A program made the translations under genes and the position numbers. Of a stretch of DNA of 64,000 nt, positions 18,533 through 25,773 are shown piece after piece (positions within the stretch are counted from its first letter, which is position 1; the number at the start of each line of letters is the position of its first letter). The stretch lies in NCBI GenBank assembly GCA_016235555.1, contig JACRKC010000110.1, positions 1-64,000 on the forward strand, given 5' to 3'. Source of the stretch: Verrucomicrobiota bacterium (GTDB lineage Bacteria > Verrucomicrobiota > Verrucomicrobiia > Opitutales > Opitutaceae). The notes below the pieces were generated by a model. That model did no database searches. It was given only the letters and a program-made list of their open reading frames with translations, and was not told the DNA's origin.

Positions 18533-19711
18533 TCACCCGAGGCTGATTTCCCCCGCAGCGAGGCGATGCAGGAACAGCGCCGCGAGCTGTGCGCGTTGCG
18601 CGATGGTGGACACCACCACGAATTCGCGCGCGCTGTGCAGTTGGTCGCCGATCGGGCCGAGGCCGTCGAGGTTCGGGAGGCCGGCGGCCGTGAGCAGATT
18701 GCCGTCGGATGCGCCGCCGGTGTGCACCCACGAGAAGCGCGGCACCCCCACGTCGGCCGCGGCGCGCTGCCATGCCGCGAACACTTTCTCCTCGAGCGGG
18801 AGGCACTCCTTGGGCGGGCGGTTGAAGCCACCGCGCAGTTCGAGCGTGACGCCGTGGCGCGCAGACACCTCGGCGGCCAGCGCGTCGAAGCGTGCGAGCA
18901 GTGGCGCGCGCTCGGCCTCGCGTGTCACGCGCAGATCGAGTTCGGCGGTCGCGAAATCGGGGACGACATTCGTCGCCGGGCCGCCGCCGCGGATGTTGCC
19001 GACGTTGACGAGCACGCCGGACATCTCCGCCGGCACTTTGGACGCGACGAGGAGAAAGTCGGACAACCCGAGGATCGCGTTGCGGCCGTCGTTGGGAATC
19101 TTGGCGGCGTGCGCGGCGCGGCCGCGGCAGGTGGCGACGAGGCTGCCGGTGCCCTTGCGCGAATGCACGACGTCGCCGTTGGGCCGTGCGGGCTCGAACA
19201 CGAGCGCGAACTGCGCGCGGCGCGGCGCCTCGCGAAACAGGTGCGCGCTGCCATGGGAGCCCGTTTCCTCGTCGGGATTGAGCAGCGCGTCCCAACCGAT
19301 GTTCGCCGCGTGCGGCGTCTGCTCGAAGGCCTGGAGCGCGGCGAGCATCGTGAGCAGGCCGCCCTTCATGTCGGCGACACCCGGGCCGTTGAGCCGTTCG
19401 GCGTCGAGCCACTGGCAGCGCTGGAACGGATCGTCGGCCTCGAACACGGTGTCGAAATGCCCGCTCAGCAACACACGCACCTTCGCCTCCGGCCGCAGGC
19501 TCACGCGCAGCGCCGCCGCGGTGCCGGCACACGGCAGTTCCTCCACCGTCGCGCCCGGGATGCGGCCGAACTCCTCGCGCAGCGCCGCCCGCATGCGGTC
19601 GAGCCCGGCGACGTGGCCGGAGCCGGAGTTGATCTCGGCCCATTTGACGAGCAGCGCGCCGAATTCGGCGGAGCGCTCGGGCAGGCGGGCGACGGGGGAA
19701 GGCAGTGCCAT
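18533..19711 (-). CDS. M20 family metallopeptidase (CPG2/ArgE-type hydrolase)
   Basis: The ~392-residue protein shows the two-zinc ligand series: H85 and D87 (SGHFDTVFE), D114 (GVADMKGG), E148-E149 (PDEETGS) and a late HTGGASDGN histidine. The dimerisation 'lid' between about 180 and 290 is present (SRKGTGS...AAHAAKIPNDGRNAI). Closest in layout to glutamate carboxypeptidase G2-like hydrolases; it probably cleaves an amide or peptide bond. ATG at 19,711 is used, though GTG at 19,717 is also possible; neither has a strong ribosome-binding site. No signal peptide, so cytoplasmic. Confidence 0.9.
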   Translation of the reverse strand: MALPSPVARLPERSAEFGALLVKWAEINSGSGHVAGLDRMRAALREEFGRIPGATVEELPCAGTAAALRVSLRPEAKVRVLLSGHFDTVFEADDPFQRCQWLDAERLNGPGVADMKGGLLTMLAALQAFEQTPHAANIGWDALLNPDEETGSHGSAHLFREAPRRAQFALVFEPARPNGDVVHSRKGTGSLVATCRGRAAHAAKIPNDGRNAILGLSDFLLVASKVPAEMSGVLVNVGNIRGGGPATNVVPDFATAELDLRVTREAERAPLLARFDALAAEVSARHGVTLELRGGFNRPPKECLPLEEKVFAAWQRAAADVGVPRFSWVHTGGASDGNLLTAAGLPNLDGLGPIGDQLHSAREFVVVSTIAQRAQLAALFLHRLAAGEISLG

Positions 19712-20171
19712 ATCCACCGAGGAAACCCGGCTCCGTCCGCCAGTTCAATCTCCGTCAGCACCGCTCGGCCTCGGCCAGGCCAATCAGGATTTGGACGATC
19801 ACCGCCGTCCTCGTATCGTGAGGATCGGAACGAGCAGAGCCCGGCGCGTCACCGACGATGTGAAAACGTGGCGGTGGTTGCGGAAAACGCGGGCTTTTCT
19901 CCCAAACGCGGGCCAAATCTCACGAAAACCTCACGGTTTCCGCTACGGTTCGCGCGATTGCACGAATAACGCCGGGTTTTCACCCACTCTGTTCTCGTTC
20001 GGCGGTCGCAGACCGCCGCAACAACCAAGGCTCTGTTGCTGACCTCACTTCCTGTTACACCCCGCGGGAAAACCCGTCCAACTTCCTCGTTGACCGCCCC
20101 GGGCGCATTACCCTTGCTAGCCCCCCTTCGCCCGTCGGAAGGGCCGCGCAAGCGACCCGTCCGCAGCACTT
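19712..20171. other. Gap; partial family-B repeat, otherwise nothing recognised
   Basis: The region upstream of the M20 gene carries GGCGGTCGCAGACCGCCG at 20,001 and GACCTCACTTCCTGTTACAC ending at 20,060. These resemble the inner palindrome and right terminus of the 4330-4461 element, so this is likely a decayed or one-ended copy. The tRNA-Ser promoter must lie within 20,060-20,171. No ORF is supported. Confidence 0.5.
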
Positions 20172-20261
<90 letters not shown>

Positions 20262-20263
20262 GT

Positions 20264-20437
20264 GCTGACCTTTGAGGGATGCCACGGGGTTTGAAAATCA
20301 GCGCGATGAGGGCTGACAAGCCCTAACGAGGTCGAAAACCAACGATTTAGGAAAAATCCGCGCGCCGGGCTTGGTTTGAGAAGAAATCCGCGCGCACCGC
20401 TGACAATGACAGAGGTTTGATAATCTCCGCGGCCCGG
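20264..20437. repeat. Left end of Mu-like prophage: clustered transposase-site-like repeats
   Basis: Four related blocks lie between the tRNA and the last early gene. They are GGGGTTTGAAAATCAGCGCG (20,286), CGATTTAGGAAAAATCCGCG (20,343), TTGGTTTGAGAAGAAATCCG (20,371) and GAGGTTTGATAATCTCCGCG (20,412). Such imperfect repeats at an element's end are typical of MuA-type transposase binding sites. TG dinucleotides suited to be the terminal bases occur at 20,264 and 20,267; the exact end cannot be fixed. The last block recurs, inverted, at 58,253-58,279. Confidence 0.65.
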
Positions 20438-20458
20438 CAAAGGCCGTGCAGCGGCGAT

Positions 20459-21091
20459 TCACAGGAGCCGCGGCTGGGTTGCATCGGCCTTGCGGGCGGC
20501 CTCCCGTTCGCGTTGTCGGGCCAGTTTCTCGCGGAGCGTCTCGGCCTTCGCCTTGCCCACTTCGGCGGCCCGTTGGGCTACCAGCTCGGGCAATGACGAG
20601 CCGTCGCCGCTGCGGCCTATGCCGAGCGCGCTGATAAGCTGGCCCATCTGCGCGCCGACGGTGCGCGCCTCATACTGGATTTCCTCCGCGTTGGCCCCGA
20701 CGTAGCGGTCGACGCACGCGCGGAAGTAGGGCCAGAAGTCGGCCACCTTGCCCGCCCGCTGATAGGCGCCGATGTTGTCGAGCACGCCCTCCAAGTGCGC
20801 CGCCAGCCGCTTGCCGTCGAGCATCCATCCGCGGCGCCACAGGTCGAGCACGAGCCGCTCCAGGTAAACCCGGCACTGCTCGATCCGCTTTTCCTTCGCC
20901 GCGCCGGCCCATGTCCAGTCGAGCCGCGTCGCGAGCTGCCCGCGCACCCACGCATCGAACTTCAACAGCCGCACCTCGGGCGGCGCCCCGCGGTTGAGCC
21001 ACGCCAGCACGTCGCCGTCGCGCGCCTGCTGCCTCGCCGCGGCCACGCCGGCCGCCCGGCGGTCGTCGAGAAACTGCCCGAGCGTGTTCAC
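20459..21091 (-). CDS. Phage early protein, unknown (last gene of early operon)
   Basis: The 210-residue product starts at GTG 21,091, whose GTGA overlaps the stop of the gene before it. It is mostly helical. It has a WLNRGAPPEVRLLKF segment, a central YLERLVLDLWRRGWMLDGKRLAAHLEGVLDNI and a charged coiled-coil tail (AETLREKLARQREREAARKAD). I recognise no family. Being the promoter-distal gene of the early operon, next to the phage left end, it may be an accessory function. Confidence 0.75.
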   Translation of the reverse strand: MNTLGQFLDDRRAAGVAAARQQARDGDVLAWLNRGAPPEVRLLKFDAWVRGQLATRLDWTWAGAAKEKRIEQCRVYLERLVLDLWRRGWMLDGKRLAAHLEGVLDNIGAYQRAGKVADFWPYFRACVDRYVGANAEEIQYEARTVGAQMGQLISALGIGRSGDGSSLPELVAQRAAEVGKAKAETLREKLARQREREAARKADATQPRLL

Positions 21092-21474
21092 AGCAGCGCT
21101 CCCTGCTCGGCGGCCGGCGTCGCGATGCGCCGCCGCCCGTGAAACATCCGCCGGTAACGCATCGCGCGCCGGTAGTGGTCGGCGCCCTGGCTCTCGTGCG
21201 CGTTGATGGCGTGGTCGATCTCCGGGACCGTCGCGAAATTCCAGTGCTTCAGGCCCGGCGAGCCCGGCCAGCTCACGATCCGCTCGTCCGACTCGGCGAG
21301 GTAACGCAGCTTCCGCTCGAAGCCCGGCGTGAACGCCACCCCGAGCAACGTCGCCAGCTCGCGCTTCGTGCGCCAGTCGCCGGCCTCGGCGAGCAACCCC
21401 GCGACCTTGTCGGCGAACTCCGCCGGCACGCGCACCGGCGGCGACTTCACGACGAGGCCGATTTCCGTCTTCAC
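21088..21474 (-). CDS. Phage early protein, winged-helix-like, unknown
   Basis: The 128-residue product (GTG 21,474, 4-nt overlap with the upstream stop) contains GDWRTKRELATLLGVAFTPG, which reads like a helix-turn-helix. It is followed by RKLRYLAESDERIVSWPGSPGLKHW, a beta-wing-like segment. A basic stretch (YRRAMRYRRMFHGRRRI) follows. Similar short winged-helix proteins are common in phage early regions. DNA binding is inferred only. Confidence 0.75.
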   Translation of the reverse strand: MKTEIGLVVKSPPVRVPAEFADKVAGLLAEAGDWRTKRELATLLGVAFTPGFERKLRYLAESDERIVSWPGSPGLKHWNFATVPEIDHAINAHESQGADHYRRAMRYRRMFHGRRRIATPAAEQGALL

Positions 21475-21803
21475 GCGCCGCCCTCCGCGCCAGCCGAGGC
21501 GATTGCCACCCCGGCCGGCCCCTGCCCGCCACTCCCGCCAACAACGCCGCTGTTCCTGGCCAGCCACGCCTCCACCGCCGACTTCAGCGCCGCCTTGTTG
21601 GCCTCGCGTTCGGCCTCTGGCACGGCCGCGACGCGCGCCGAATGCGCCTCATCGGAAATCTCATTGCGGCCCGCGGCCAGCCCGCGATGCCATGCCGCCT
21701 TGCGAGGTCCGTTGCGATACGGGCACGAATAGCCGCCGTCGCGCTTTTCCCGGAGAGCGCCGAGCCGGCCTTCGTCGAACGCACTTTGCTCCGCGGGCTT
21801 CAA
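21471..21803 (-). CDS. RMF/CrpP-like small protein
   Basis: The 110-residue product begins at TTG 21,803, overlapping the upstream stop. Residues 9-46 show the RMF/CrpP pattern FDEGRLGAL...CPY(27-29)...RKAAW(38)HRGLAAGR: a Gly-rich helix start, CPY, an aromatic, and a final G-x-x-x-GR. RMF-type proteins bind ribosomes in stationary phase. The CrpP-like proteins carried by phages and plasmids are less clear. The C-terminal 60 residues are Ala/Gly-rich and not conserved. The function here is an inference from the motif. Confidence 0.7.
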   Translation of the reverse strand: MKPAEQSAFDEGRLGALREKRDGGYSCPYRNGPRKAAWHRGLAAGRNEISDEAHSARVAAVPEAEREANKAALKSAVEAWLARNSGVVGGSGGQGPAGVAIASAGAEGGA

Positions 21804-22321
21804 AACGGCACCGCCTCCTTTTTCCGCTCATCGAGCCGCTCCGCGGCCTCGGGGTTGCGCGCGCGCAGCACGCGCACGCGCCGCTGGAGGCAGCCCTTCA
21901 CCTCGCCGAGTTCGGTCTCGTCGCAGTCGGCCAGCTCTTTCTTGATGACGTTGCGCGCCGCGCCGGCGATGTAGCCGCGCCGCGCCTTATCGTGCTCCAG
22001 CCGGCCATCGCCCAGCGCGAACATGTCGGCCACGGCCTCCGCGCACGCGTCGAGCAACGCCTGCCGCCGCTCCGCGGGCTCGTCCAGAGCGTCGAGCTGC
22101 GCGTTGAGGTTGCCGCCGTCCCACTCCGCGCGGAACGCCGCCTTCACCTTGTCGAGATCGTCATCGGTGAAATCCTTCGACGACTTGTCCGCGCCCAGCG
22201 CCTTGCGGTGCAGCAGATGCCGGCGCTCCTCGATCTGCTTGTCGGTGAACCCGCGCGAACGGAGCACGTCGCGCACCGGCCCGAAGAGCCACCAGTATTT
22301 ACGCTGCTTCGCGGCGTTCAT
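21800..22321 (-). CDS. Phage early protein, possibly GemA/DUF1018-like
   Basis: The 173-residue product (ATG 22,321, ATGA overlap) starts MNAAKQRKYWWLFGPVRDVLRSRGFTDKQ (first 20 residues already recall the N-terminal region of Mu gp16/GemA proteins, which bind or modulate gyrase). It continues with HLLHRKALG and SSKDFTDDDLDKVKAAF. The rest is helical and charged (RVRVLRARNPEAAERLDERKKE). The GemA link rests on this weak pattern and on operon position; it is not certain. Confidence 0.7.
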   Translation of the reverse strand: MNAAKQRKYWWLFGPVRDVLRSRGFTDKQIEERRHLLHRKALGADKSSKDFTDDDLDKVKAAFRAEWDGGNLNAQLDALDEPAERRQALLDACAEAVADMFALGDGRLEHDKARRGYIAGAARNVIKKELADCDETELGEVKGCLQRRVRVLRARNPEAAERLDERKKEAVPF

Positions 22322-22554
22322 AGGCGCGACGCAATCGGCACGAGCGCGATGGGCGCATAACGGAAGCCCCGCTCGTCGTTCACCCACGGATCGGCCCGCT
22401 TCTCGCGACGCCACGCGTCACCGCATCGCGGGCACTGAAACTCTCCGGCCGGAAGCTCGCCGCAGATCGGGCGCTCGCTCCACGCCAACGCCGGCGAAGG
22501 CTGGCCGCACTTCCCGCACGTGATCACGAACAGGGAATCGAGCGAATCGGTCAT
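22318..22554 (-). CDS. Phage zinc-ribbon protein, unknown
   Basis: This 78-residue protein contains two cysteine pairs, C-G-K-C (TCGKCGQPSP) and C-P-R-C (FQCPRCGDAWRREKR), typical of a zinc ribbon. Its stop overlaps the next gene's ATG. No further clue to function. Confidence 0.75.
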   Translation of the reverse strand: MTDSLDSLFVITCGKCGQPSPALAWSERPICGELPAGEFQCPRCGDAWRREKRADPWVNDERGFRYAPIALVPIASRL

Positions 22555-22562
22555 TGTCGCAC

Positions 22563-23111
22563 TCACCGCTCCCTCCGTTCCGGCGGGATGAAGTCGAGCC
22601 CGAGCGCCGCGAAAATGTCGGCCTCCTCGGCGCTCGCGATCACCTCGCGCCCACGCAGCACGCCTTTGTGCGGATTGAAGTGCAGCCCGCGCGCCTGCGC
22701 GGTCTGCGCGATCCAGATGTTGTGCATCGCGCTGCCGGTGCGGGCGAGCAGCAGCACGCCGAAGTTGCAGCGCTGCTGCGTGGCCCCGTGGCCGAACATG
22801 TCGCCGGGCTCGTCGTGGTCGGGATAGGCGATCCAGAGATCGAGCTGAAAGCCGTTGGCCAGCTCGAAGACGACATACTGCTCGCCGCTCTTCAACGCCT
22901 TCGCCGACCGCCCGCAGCGGTGGAGAATCTCCGTGATCGCGGCGGCGTTGCGCGGCAGGCAGACGAGATCGATGTCGCCGCAGAATGGACGGCCGCGCCG
23001 GATGGAGCCGGCGATTTCGAGCCGCAGACAATGCGGCGCCAGCTCGCGGGCGATCTTTTCGGCCAGTGCCCGTGCCGGCGCCAGCGCCATCGTTGTGCCG
23101 AGCGCGCTCAT
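22563..23111 (-). CDS. PolX/DNA polymerase beta-like nucleotidyltransferase (palm and thumb only)
   Basis: The 182-residue protein has the nucleotidyltransferase signature AGSIRRGRPFCGDIDLV, with G35-S36, R38-R39 and metal ligands D46 and D48. A third acidic residue, D91, is in FQLDLWIAYP. The end, GLHFNPHKGVLRG...ASAEEADIFAALGLDFIPPERRE, matches the C-terminal thumb of family X polymerases (L-N-x-x-G-L, E-E-x-I-F-x-x-L-G, PE-x-R-E). The N-terminal lyase/helix-hairpin-helix domain and the bacterial PHP domain are missing. It may repair or fill the 5-nt gaps left by transpositional integration; this is an inference. ATGA overlap downstream. Confidence 0.88.
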   Translation of the reverse strand: MSALGTTMALAPARALAEKIARELAPHCLRLEIAGSIRRGRPFCGDIDLVCLPRNAAAITEILHRCGRSAKALKSGEQYVVFELANGFQLDLWIAYPDHDEPGDMFGHGATQQRCNFGVLLLARTGSAMHNIWIAQTAQARGLHFNPHKGVLRGREVIASAEEADIFAALGLDFIPPERRER

Positions 23112-23335
23112 TTGTAAGCCGCCAACACTGCGGCGCGGGACGAGTGGCCGTTGCAGTCGCAATAGGAGCAGACCTCGCAGCGGACTTCGTATCGCCATTC
23201 CGCACTCGCAGTCGCGTCATACCACGGAGCGCGGTGATCCTTCACTTCCAACTCGCCGCCACACCTACAGCGCGGCGCGACCGGCGTGAAGTCGAGGAAG
23301 GTTGAATGGCGCGAACGCCGGACCAGTGCAGTCAT
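23108..23335 (-). CDS. Phage Cys-rich zinc-binding-like protein
   Basis: The 75-residue protein has CRCGG and CEVCSYCDCNGHSS, seven cysteines in all, arranged like a treble-clef or zinc ribbon. Many Mu-like phages carry such small proteins (Com-like). Its stop overlaps the PolX-like gene's start (ATGA). Function unknown. Confidence 0.72.
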   Translation of the reverse strand: MTALVRRSRHSTFLDFTPVAPRCRCGGELEVKDHRAPWYDATASAEWRYEVRCEVCSYCDCNGHSSRAAVLAAYK

Positions 23336-23339
23336 GACG

Positions 23340-23654
23340 TCACCTCGGCAGCGGGTAGTTGCCCGGCTTGGCCGGCCGGTGGATTTCCGGGTCGCGTGGA
23401 TCGGAAGGGGAAGCGGGCCGCGGTGGCGTCGCGCAGCCCGCGAAGTGCAGCACGACCAGGACGACCATCACGCCGAACGCCACGCGCCCGAGCAGGCGCG
23501 ACTCGTGCAGCCAGTCGAAGGCCAGCGCCACCACGCACACGACCGCGACGAGGACGAAGAACCCCAACGCCACCGCGCCCATCACGAGGTCGCCGAGCGG
23601 CTGGAAAACATCGTCCGCGCTCACGCGGCGATTCAGGCGGCGAGTCCGAACCAT
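23340..23654 (-). CDS. Phage membrane protein with two TM segments
   Basis: The 104-residue protein, started at ATG 23,654, has hydrophobic helices at about 20-45 and 55-75. The second ends in LHFAGCATPP, a lipobox-like cysteine that is however internal. The tail is Pro-rich (RPASPSDPRDPEIHRPAKPG). It overlaps the 3' end of the upstream gene by 22 nt. It could be a membrane-acting early protein; no family is recognised. Confidence 0.65.
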   Translation of the reverse strand: MVRTRRLNRRVSADDVFQPLGDLVMGAVALGFFVLVAVVCVVALAFDWLHESRLLGRVAFGVMVVLVVLHFAGCATPPRPASPSDPRDPEIHRPAKPGNYPLPR

Positions 23655-24136
23655 GCTCCGCTCCTTTCCGTCGTGTTGAGGTTGGAGTAGTCGCCCACGC
23701 CCGGCTCGAAGAAACGAACTTCGCGCTCGTGCGTGACAAACCAGTTGATGCAGTGGCCGCCGGACACGCGGAAATTCTCCGCGCGCGCCGGCCCGGCGAT
23801 GAAGAACAGCACGCCATACGCGAGGCCGCCGCGCGTCTGCCCGCGGCGCACGGCCGCGAGCGCGTTGCCCGTGTCGGCCCACATCATGGTCGCGAGCGCG
23901 AGGTTGTCGCAGTCGCCGGCCTCGGCGATCCACTTCGGCACGCGGTCGGTTTTGCCGCCGCCCAGGTCGCGCACGGCGAGCAGCTCGCCCGGCCGCGCCT
24001 CGATCCAGGCGCGCCAGTTGTCGAGCACCCAGTCGGCGCTCGCCGTCTCGTAGGTTTCGTCGGGCAACTGCCACAGCAGCGCGGGCAGGCCGGCGGCCGT
24101 GAGCAGGCCGCGGAGGTCTGGCTGAGTGAGGCTCAT
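23633..24136 (-). CDS. Possible transglutaminase-like cysteine protein of phage early region
   Basis: The 167-residue protein contains AGDCDNLALATMMW (C76) and, after a beta-strand region (GGLAYGVLFFIAG), SGGHCINWFV (H128, N131) and REVRFFEPGVGD (E144). The order Cys at a helix start, then His and an acidic residue at strand ends, is that of transglutaminase-like/BTLCP folds. I know of no assigned function for phage members. Substrates could be host proteins or peptidoglycan peptides. The assignment is an inference from motif geometry. ATG 24,136 overlaps the preceding stop. Confidence 0.72.
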   Translation of the reverse strand: MSLTQPDLRGLLTAAGLPALLWQLPDETYETASADWVLDNWRAWIEARPGELLAVRDLGGGKTDRVPKWIAEAGDCDNLALATMMWADTGNALAAVRRGQTRGGLAYGVLFFIAGPARAENFRVSGGHCINWFVTHEREVRFFEPGVGDYSNLNTTERSGAWFGLAA

Positions 24137-24429
24137 TCGTCGGCCTCCGTTCCCGCCATCAGCGCGGGCAACTCGAAACGCTGCACCGGCGGCTCGGCCG
24201 CGCGCACCTTCGCGAGCGCGAACGCGGCCTTCTTGTCGATCAGGTTGATCGCATAGATCGCCTTCGGATTGACGAGCTTCGTGAACGCGACCTTGCCCTT
24301 GGCGTCGAGCACGTCGCAGCGCACGAAGTCGCCGATCTCGGATTTCGTCACGCGCGCGACGAGCACCTGATGGCCGAAGAGTTCCACTTTCGCGAACTCC
24401 TCGAATGGCTCGGCAGCGGCGGCGCTCAT
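24133..24429 (-). CDS. Conserved phage early protein, unknown
   Basis: The 98-residue product reads VELFGHQVLVARVTKSEIGDFVRCDVLDAKGKVAFTKL in its centre (a beta-rich start) and ends VQRFELPAL. The pattern FGH-x-x-x-AR-V...NPKAIYAI...PVQ-x-F-E-LP recurs in phage early regions as a small beta-barrel-like protein. I cannot assign a function. ATGA overlaps at both ends. Confidence 0.75.
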   Translation of the reverse strand: MSAAAAEPFEEFAKVELFGHQVLVARVTKSEIGDFVRCDVLDAKGKVAFTKLVNPKAIYAINLIDKKAAFALAKVRAAEPPVQRFELPALMAGTEADE

Positions 24430-24581
24430 TCGTCGCCCTCCTCTTCGCGGATGCAGTCGAGCCGGCTCTCGCAATCGCTCGTGACGGTTTCGAGGAACTC
24501 CTTGTATTCCGCTCGCGGCACGCGCCCGTCATCGAGCAGACGGAGAATCTTTTGCTGCACCTCGCGGGCGGCCGGGCTCAC
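24426..24581 (-). CDS. Small phage protein, unknown
   Basis: This 51-residue acidic helical protein starts at GTG 24,581 (GTGA overlap with the Gam-like gene's stop) and ends in REEEGDE. Its stop overlaps the next ATG. The two perfect 4-nt junctions are the main support; no family recognised. Confidence 0.6.
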   Translation of the reverse strand: MSPAAREVQQKILRLLDDGRVPRAEYKEFLETVTSDCESRLDCIREEEGDE

Positions 24582-25135
24582 GACGCCACCTCCTCGACCG
24601 CGCCTTCGCGCAGGATTTTCGCGACCAGCTTGTCGACCTCGCTGTCGGTCGCCTTCACGACCACGAAGTCGCCGGCGTCGGTGATCGTCACGCCGAGTTT
24701 CCGCAGATCGGCGGCGGGCAGTTGCGCGAGCGCATCCTTCGCGGGCGTGCGCGTCGTGATGATGAGCGTCTCGGCCACCGGCGCCGGGTAGTTGCGCGCG
24801 ATGGCGGCCAGCACCTTCTCGTCGTCGTCCCACTCGATCTTCCCTTTGCCCTTCTGGAAGCCGAGCTTGATGCCATGCAGCGTGAGCGTGCGCGGCTTCG
24901 CGAACAGCTCGGGGTGCTTCTCGATGGCGGCGACGAGGCGCGCCTGCGCGGCGGCGGCCTGCGCGGCGGCCGTCTTGATGCCGGGCACGAAGCGGCGCTG
25001 CGTGGCGCGCACCTGGTCTTCGTAGGTCTGCACGCGCGTGGCGACCGTGGAGCGCTCGTCGGCATATTGCTTGGCGAGCGTTTCGATTTCGTTGAGGGCG
25101 ACGGAAGTCGCGTTCGGATTGGCGATGGTGTTCAT
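24578..25135 (-). CDS. gam: Mu Gam-like host-nuclease inhibitor
   Basis: The 185-residue protein has the Gam layout: an N-terminal long coiled coil (NEIETLAKQYADERSTVATRV...QAAAAQARLVAAIEKHPELF). A beta segment follows (RTLTLHGIKLGFQKGKGKIEWDDDEKVL), then ITDAGDFVVVKATDSEVDKLVAKIL. Gam binds double-stranded DNA ends and protects linear phage DNA from RecBCD-type nucleases. The ATG at 25,135 is preceded by a spacer made of ATCCGTG-type repeats, so the longer in-frame ORF is rejected. Confidence 0.85.
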   Translation of the reverse strand: MNTIANPNATSVALNEIETLAKQYADERSTVATRVQTYEDQVRATQRRFVPGIKTAAAQAAAAQARLVAAIEKHPELFAKPRTLTLHGIKLGFQKGKGKIEWDDDEKVLAAIARNYPAPVAETLIITTRTPAKDALAQLPAADLRKLGVTITDAGDFVVVKATDSEVDKLVAKILREGAVEEVAS

Positions 25136-25175
25136 GTTTTTATCCGTGTTATCTGTGTGATCCGTGGTGAAAAAT

Positions 25176-25391
25176 TCAGGCGGCTTTCGCGCGAGCACGC
25201 GCGAGTTCGAGTTCGGGCAGCGTGAGGCGCTCGCGGTTCGGCTTCGCGCGGCAGCAGTGCGTGCGCAGGCCGCGCTCCGAAAAATTCGGGATGCCGCACA
25301 CCGGGCACGTGAGGAGAACCTCGGCGGCCGCGGCTTGCCCTGGATAGTTTTTGCGCGGTGGCACGCGATAGAGGTGCATGGAGAGGCTCAT
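25176..25391 (-). CDS. Small phage zinc-finger-like protein
   Basis: The 71-residue protein (ATG 25,391; ATGA overlap with the upstream stop) contains LLTCPVCGIPNFSERGLRTH followed by CC, i.e. C-x2-C...H-x-C, the spacing of a C2H2-like finger. It ends with a charged Leu/Arg helix. Function unknown. Confidence 0.65.
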   Translation of the reverse strand: MSLSMHLYRVPPRKNYPGQAAAAEVLLTCPVCGIPNFSERGLRTHCCRAKPNRERLTLPELELARARAKAA

Positions 25392-25546
25392 GAGAGTGGC
25401 GTGGCGAAAAGCAGGATGCCCCAAATCGCCAGCGTCGCGCCGACGACGAGGCCGGTGACAAACGCGAGGCCGGGCCGGGCTGGCGCGCGGCTGTGCTCGA
25501 TGCCGGCCGGCGCGCAGTGGTGGCGATGAGCGGGATAGTGTCTCAT
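25388..25546 (-). CDS. Small phage membrane protein (52 aa)
   Basis: A His-rich start (MRHYPAHRHHCAP) precedes one membrane helix (LAFVTGLVVGATLAIWGILLF). Both ends overlap neighbours by 4 nt (ATGA). Coding is supported by this packing; function unknown. Confidence 0.55.
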   Translation of the reverse strand: MRHYPAHRHHCAPAGIEHSRAPARPGLAFVTGLVVGATLAIWGILLFATPLS

Positions 25547-25773
25547 TGGGGCGGTTGGTTTTCCTTCAGTGCGACGAGGCCGCCGCCGGGCGTGACGAAG
25601 CTCACGATGTCGAGCGGGTGCTCGCGGCCGTCTTCGCGCCACTCGCCCTGCTCCTGCCACATTTCGAGCGTGCCGCTGTTGCGGCGGCCGAGCAGGGCAA
25701 ACGGCGCGACGTTGATGCGGCCCGTGACGGTCGCGGCCTCGCCGTTGCGGAGGAAGACGGGCGTGTGCGTCAC
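25543..25773 (-). CDS. Small phage protein, beta-rich, unknown
   Basis: The 76-residue product starts at GTG 25,773 (GTGA) and reads THTPVFLRNGEAATVTGRIN, then GTLEMWQEQGEWRED and DIVSFVTPGGGLVAL. It looks like a small beta barrel. No family recognised. Confidence 0.62.
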   Translation of the reverse strand: MTHTPVFLRNGEAATVTGRINVAPFALLGRRNSGTLEMWQEQGEWREDGREHPLDIVSFVTPGGGLVALKENQPPQ

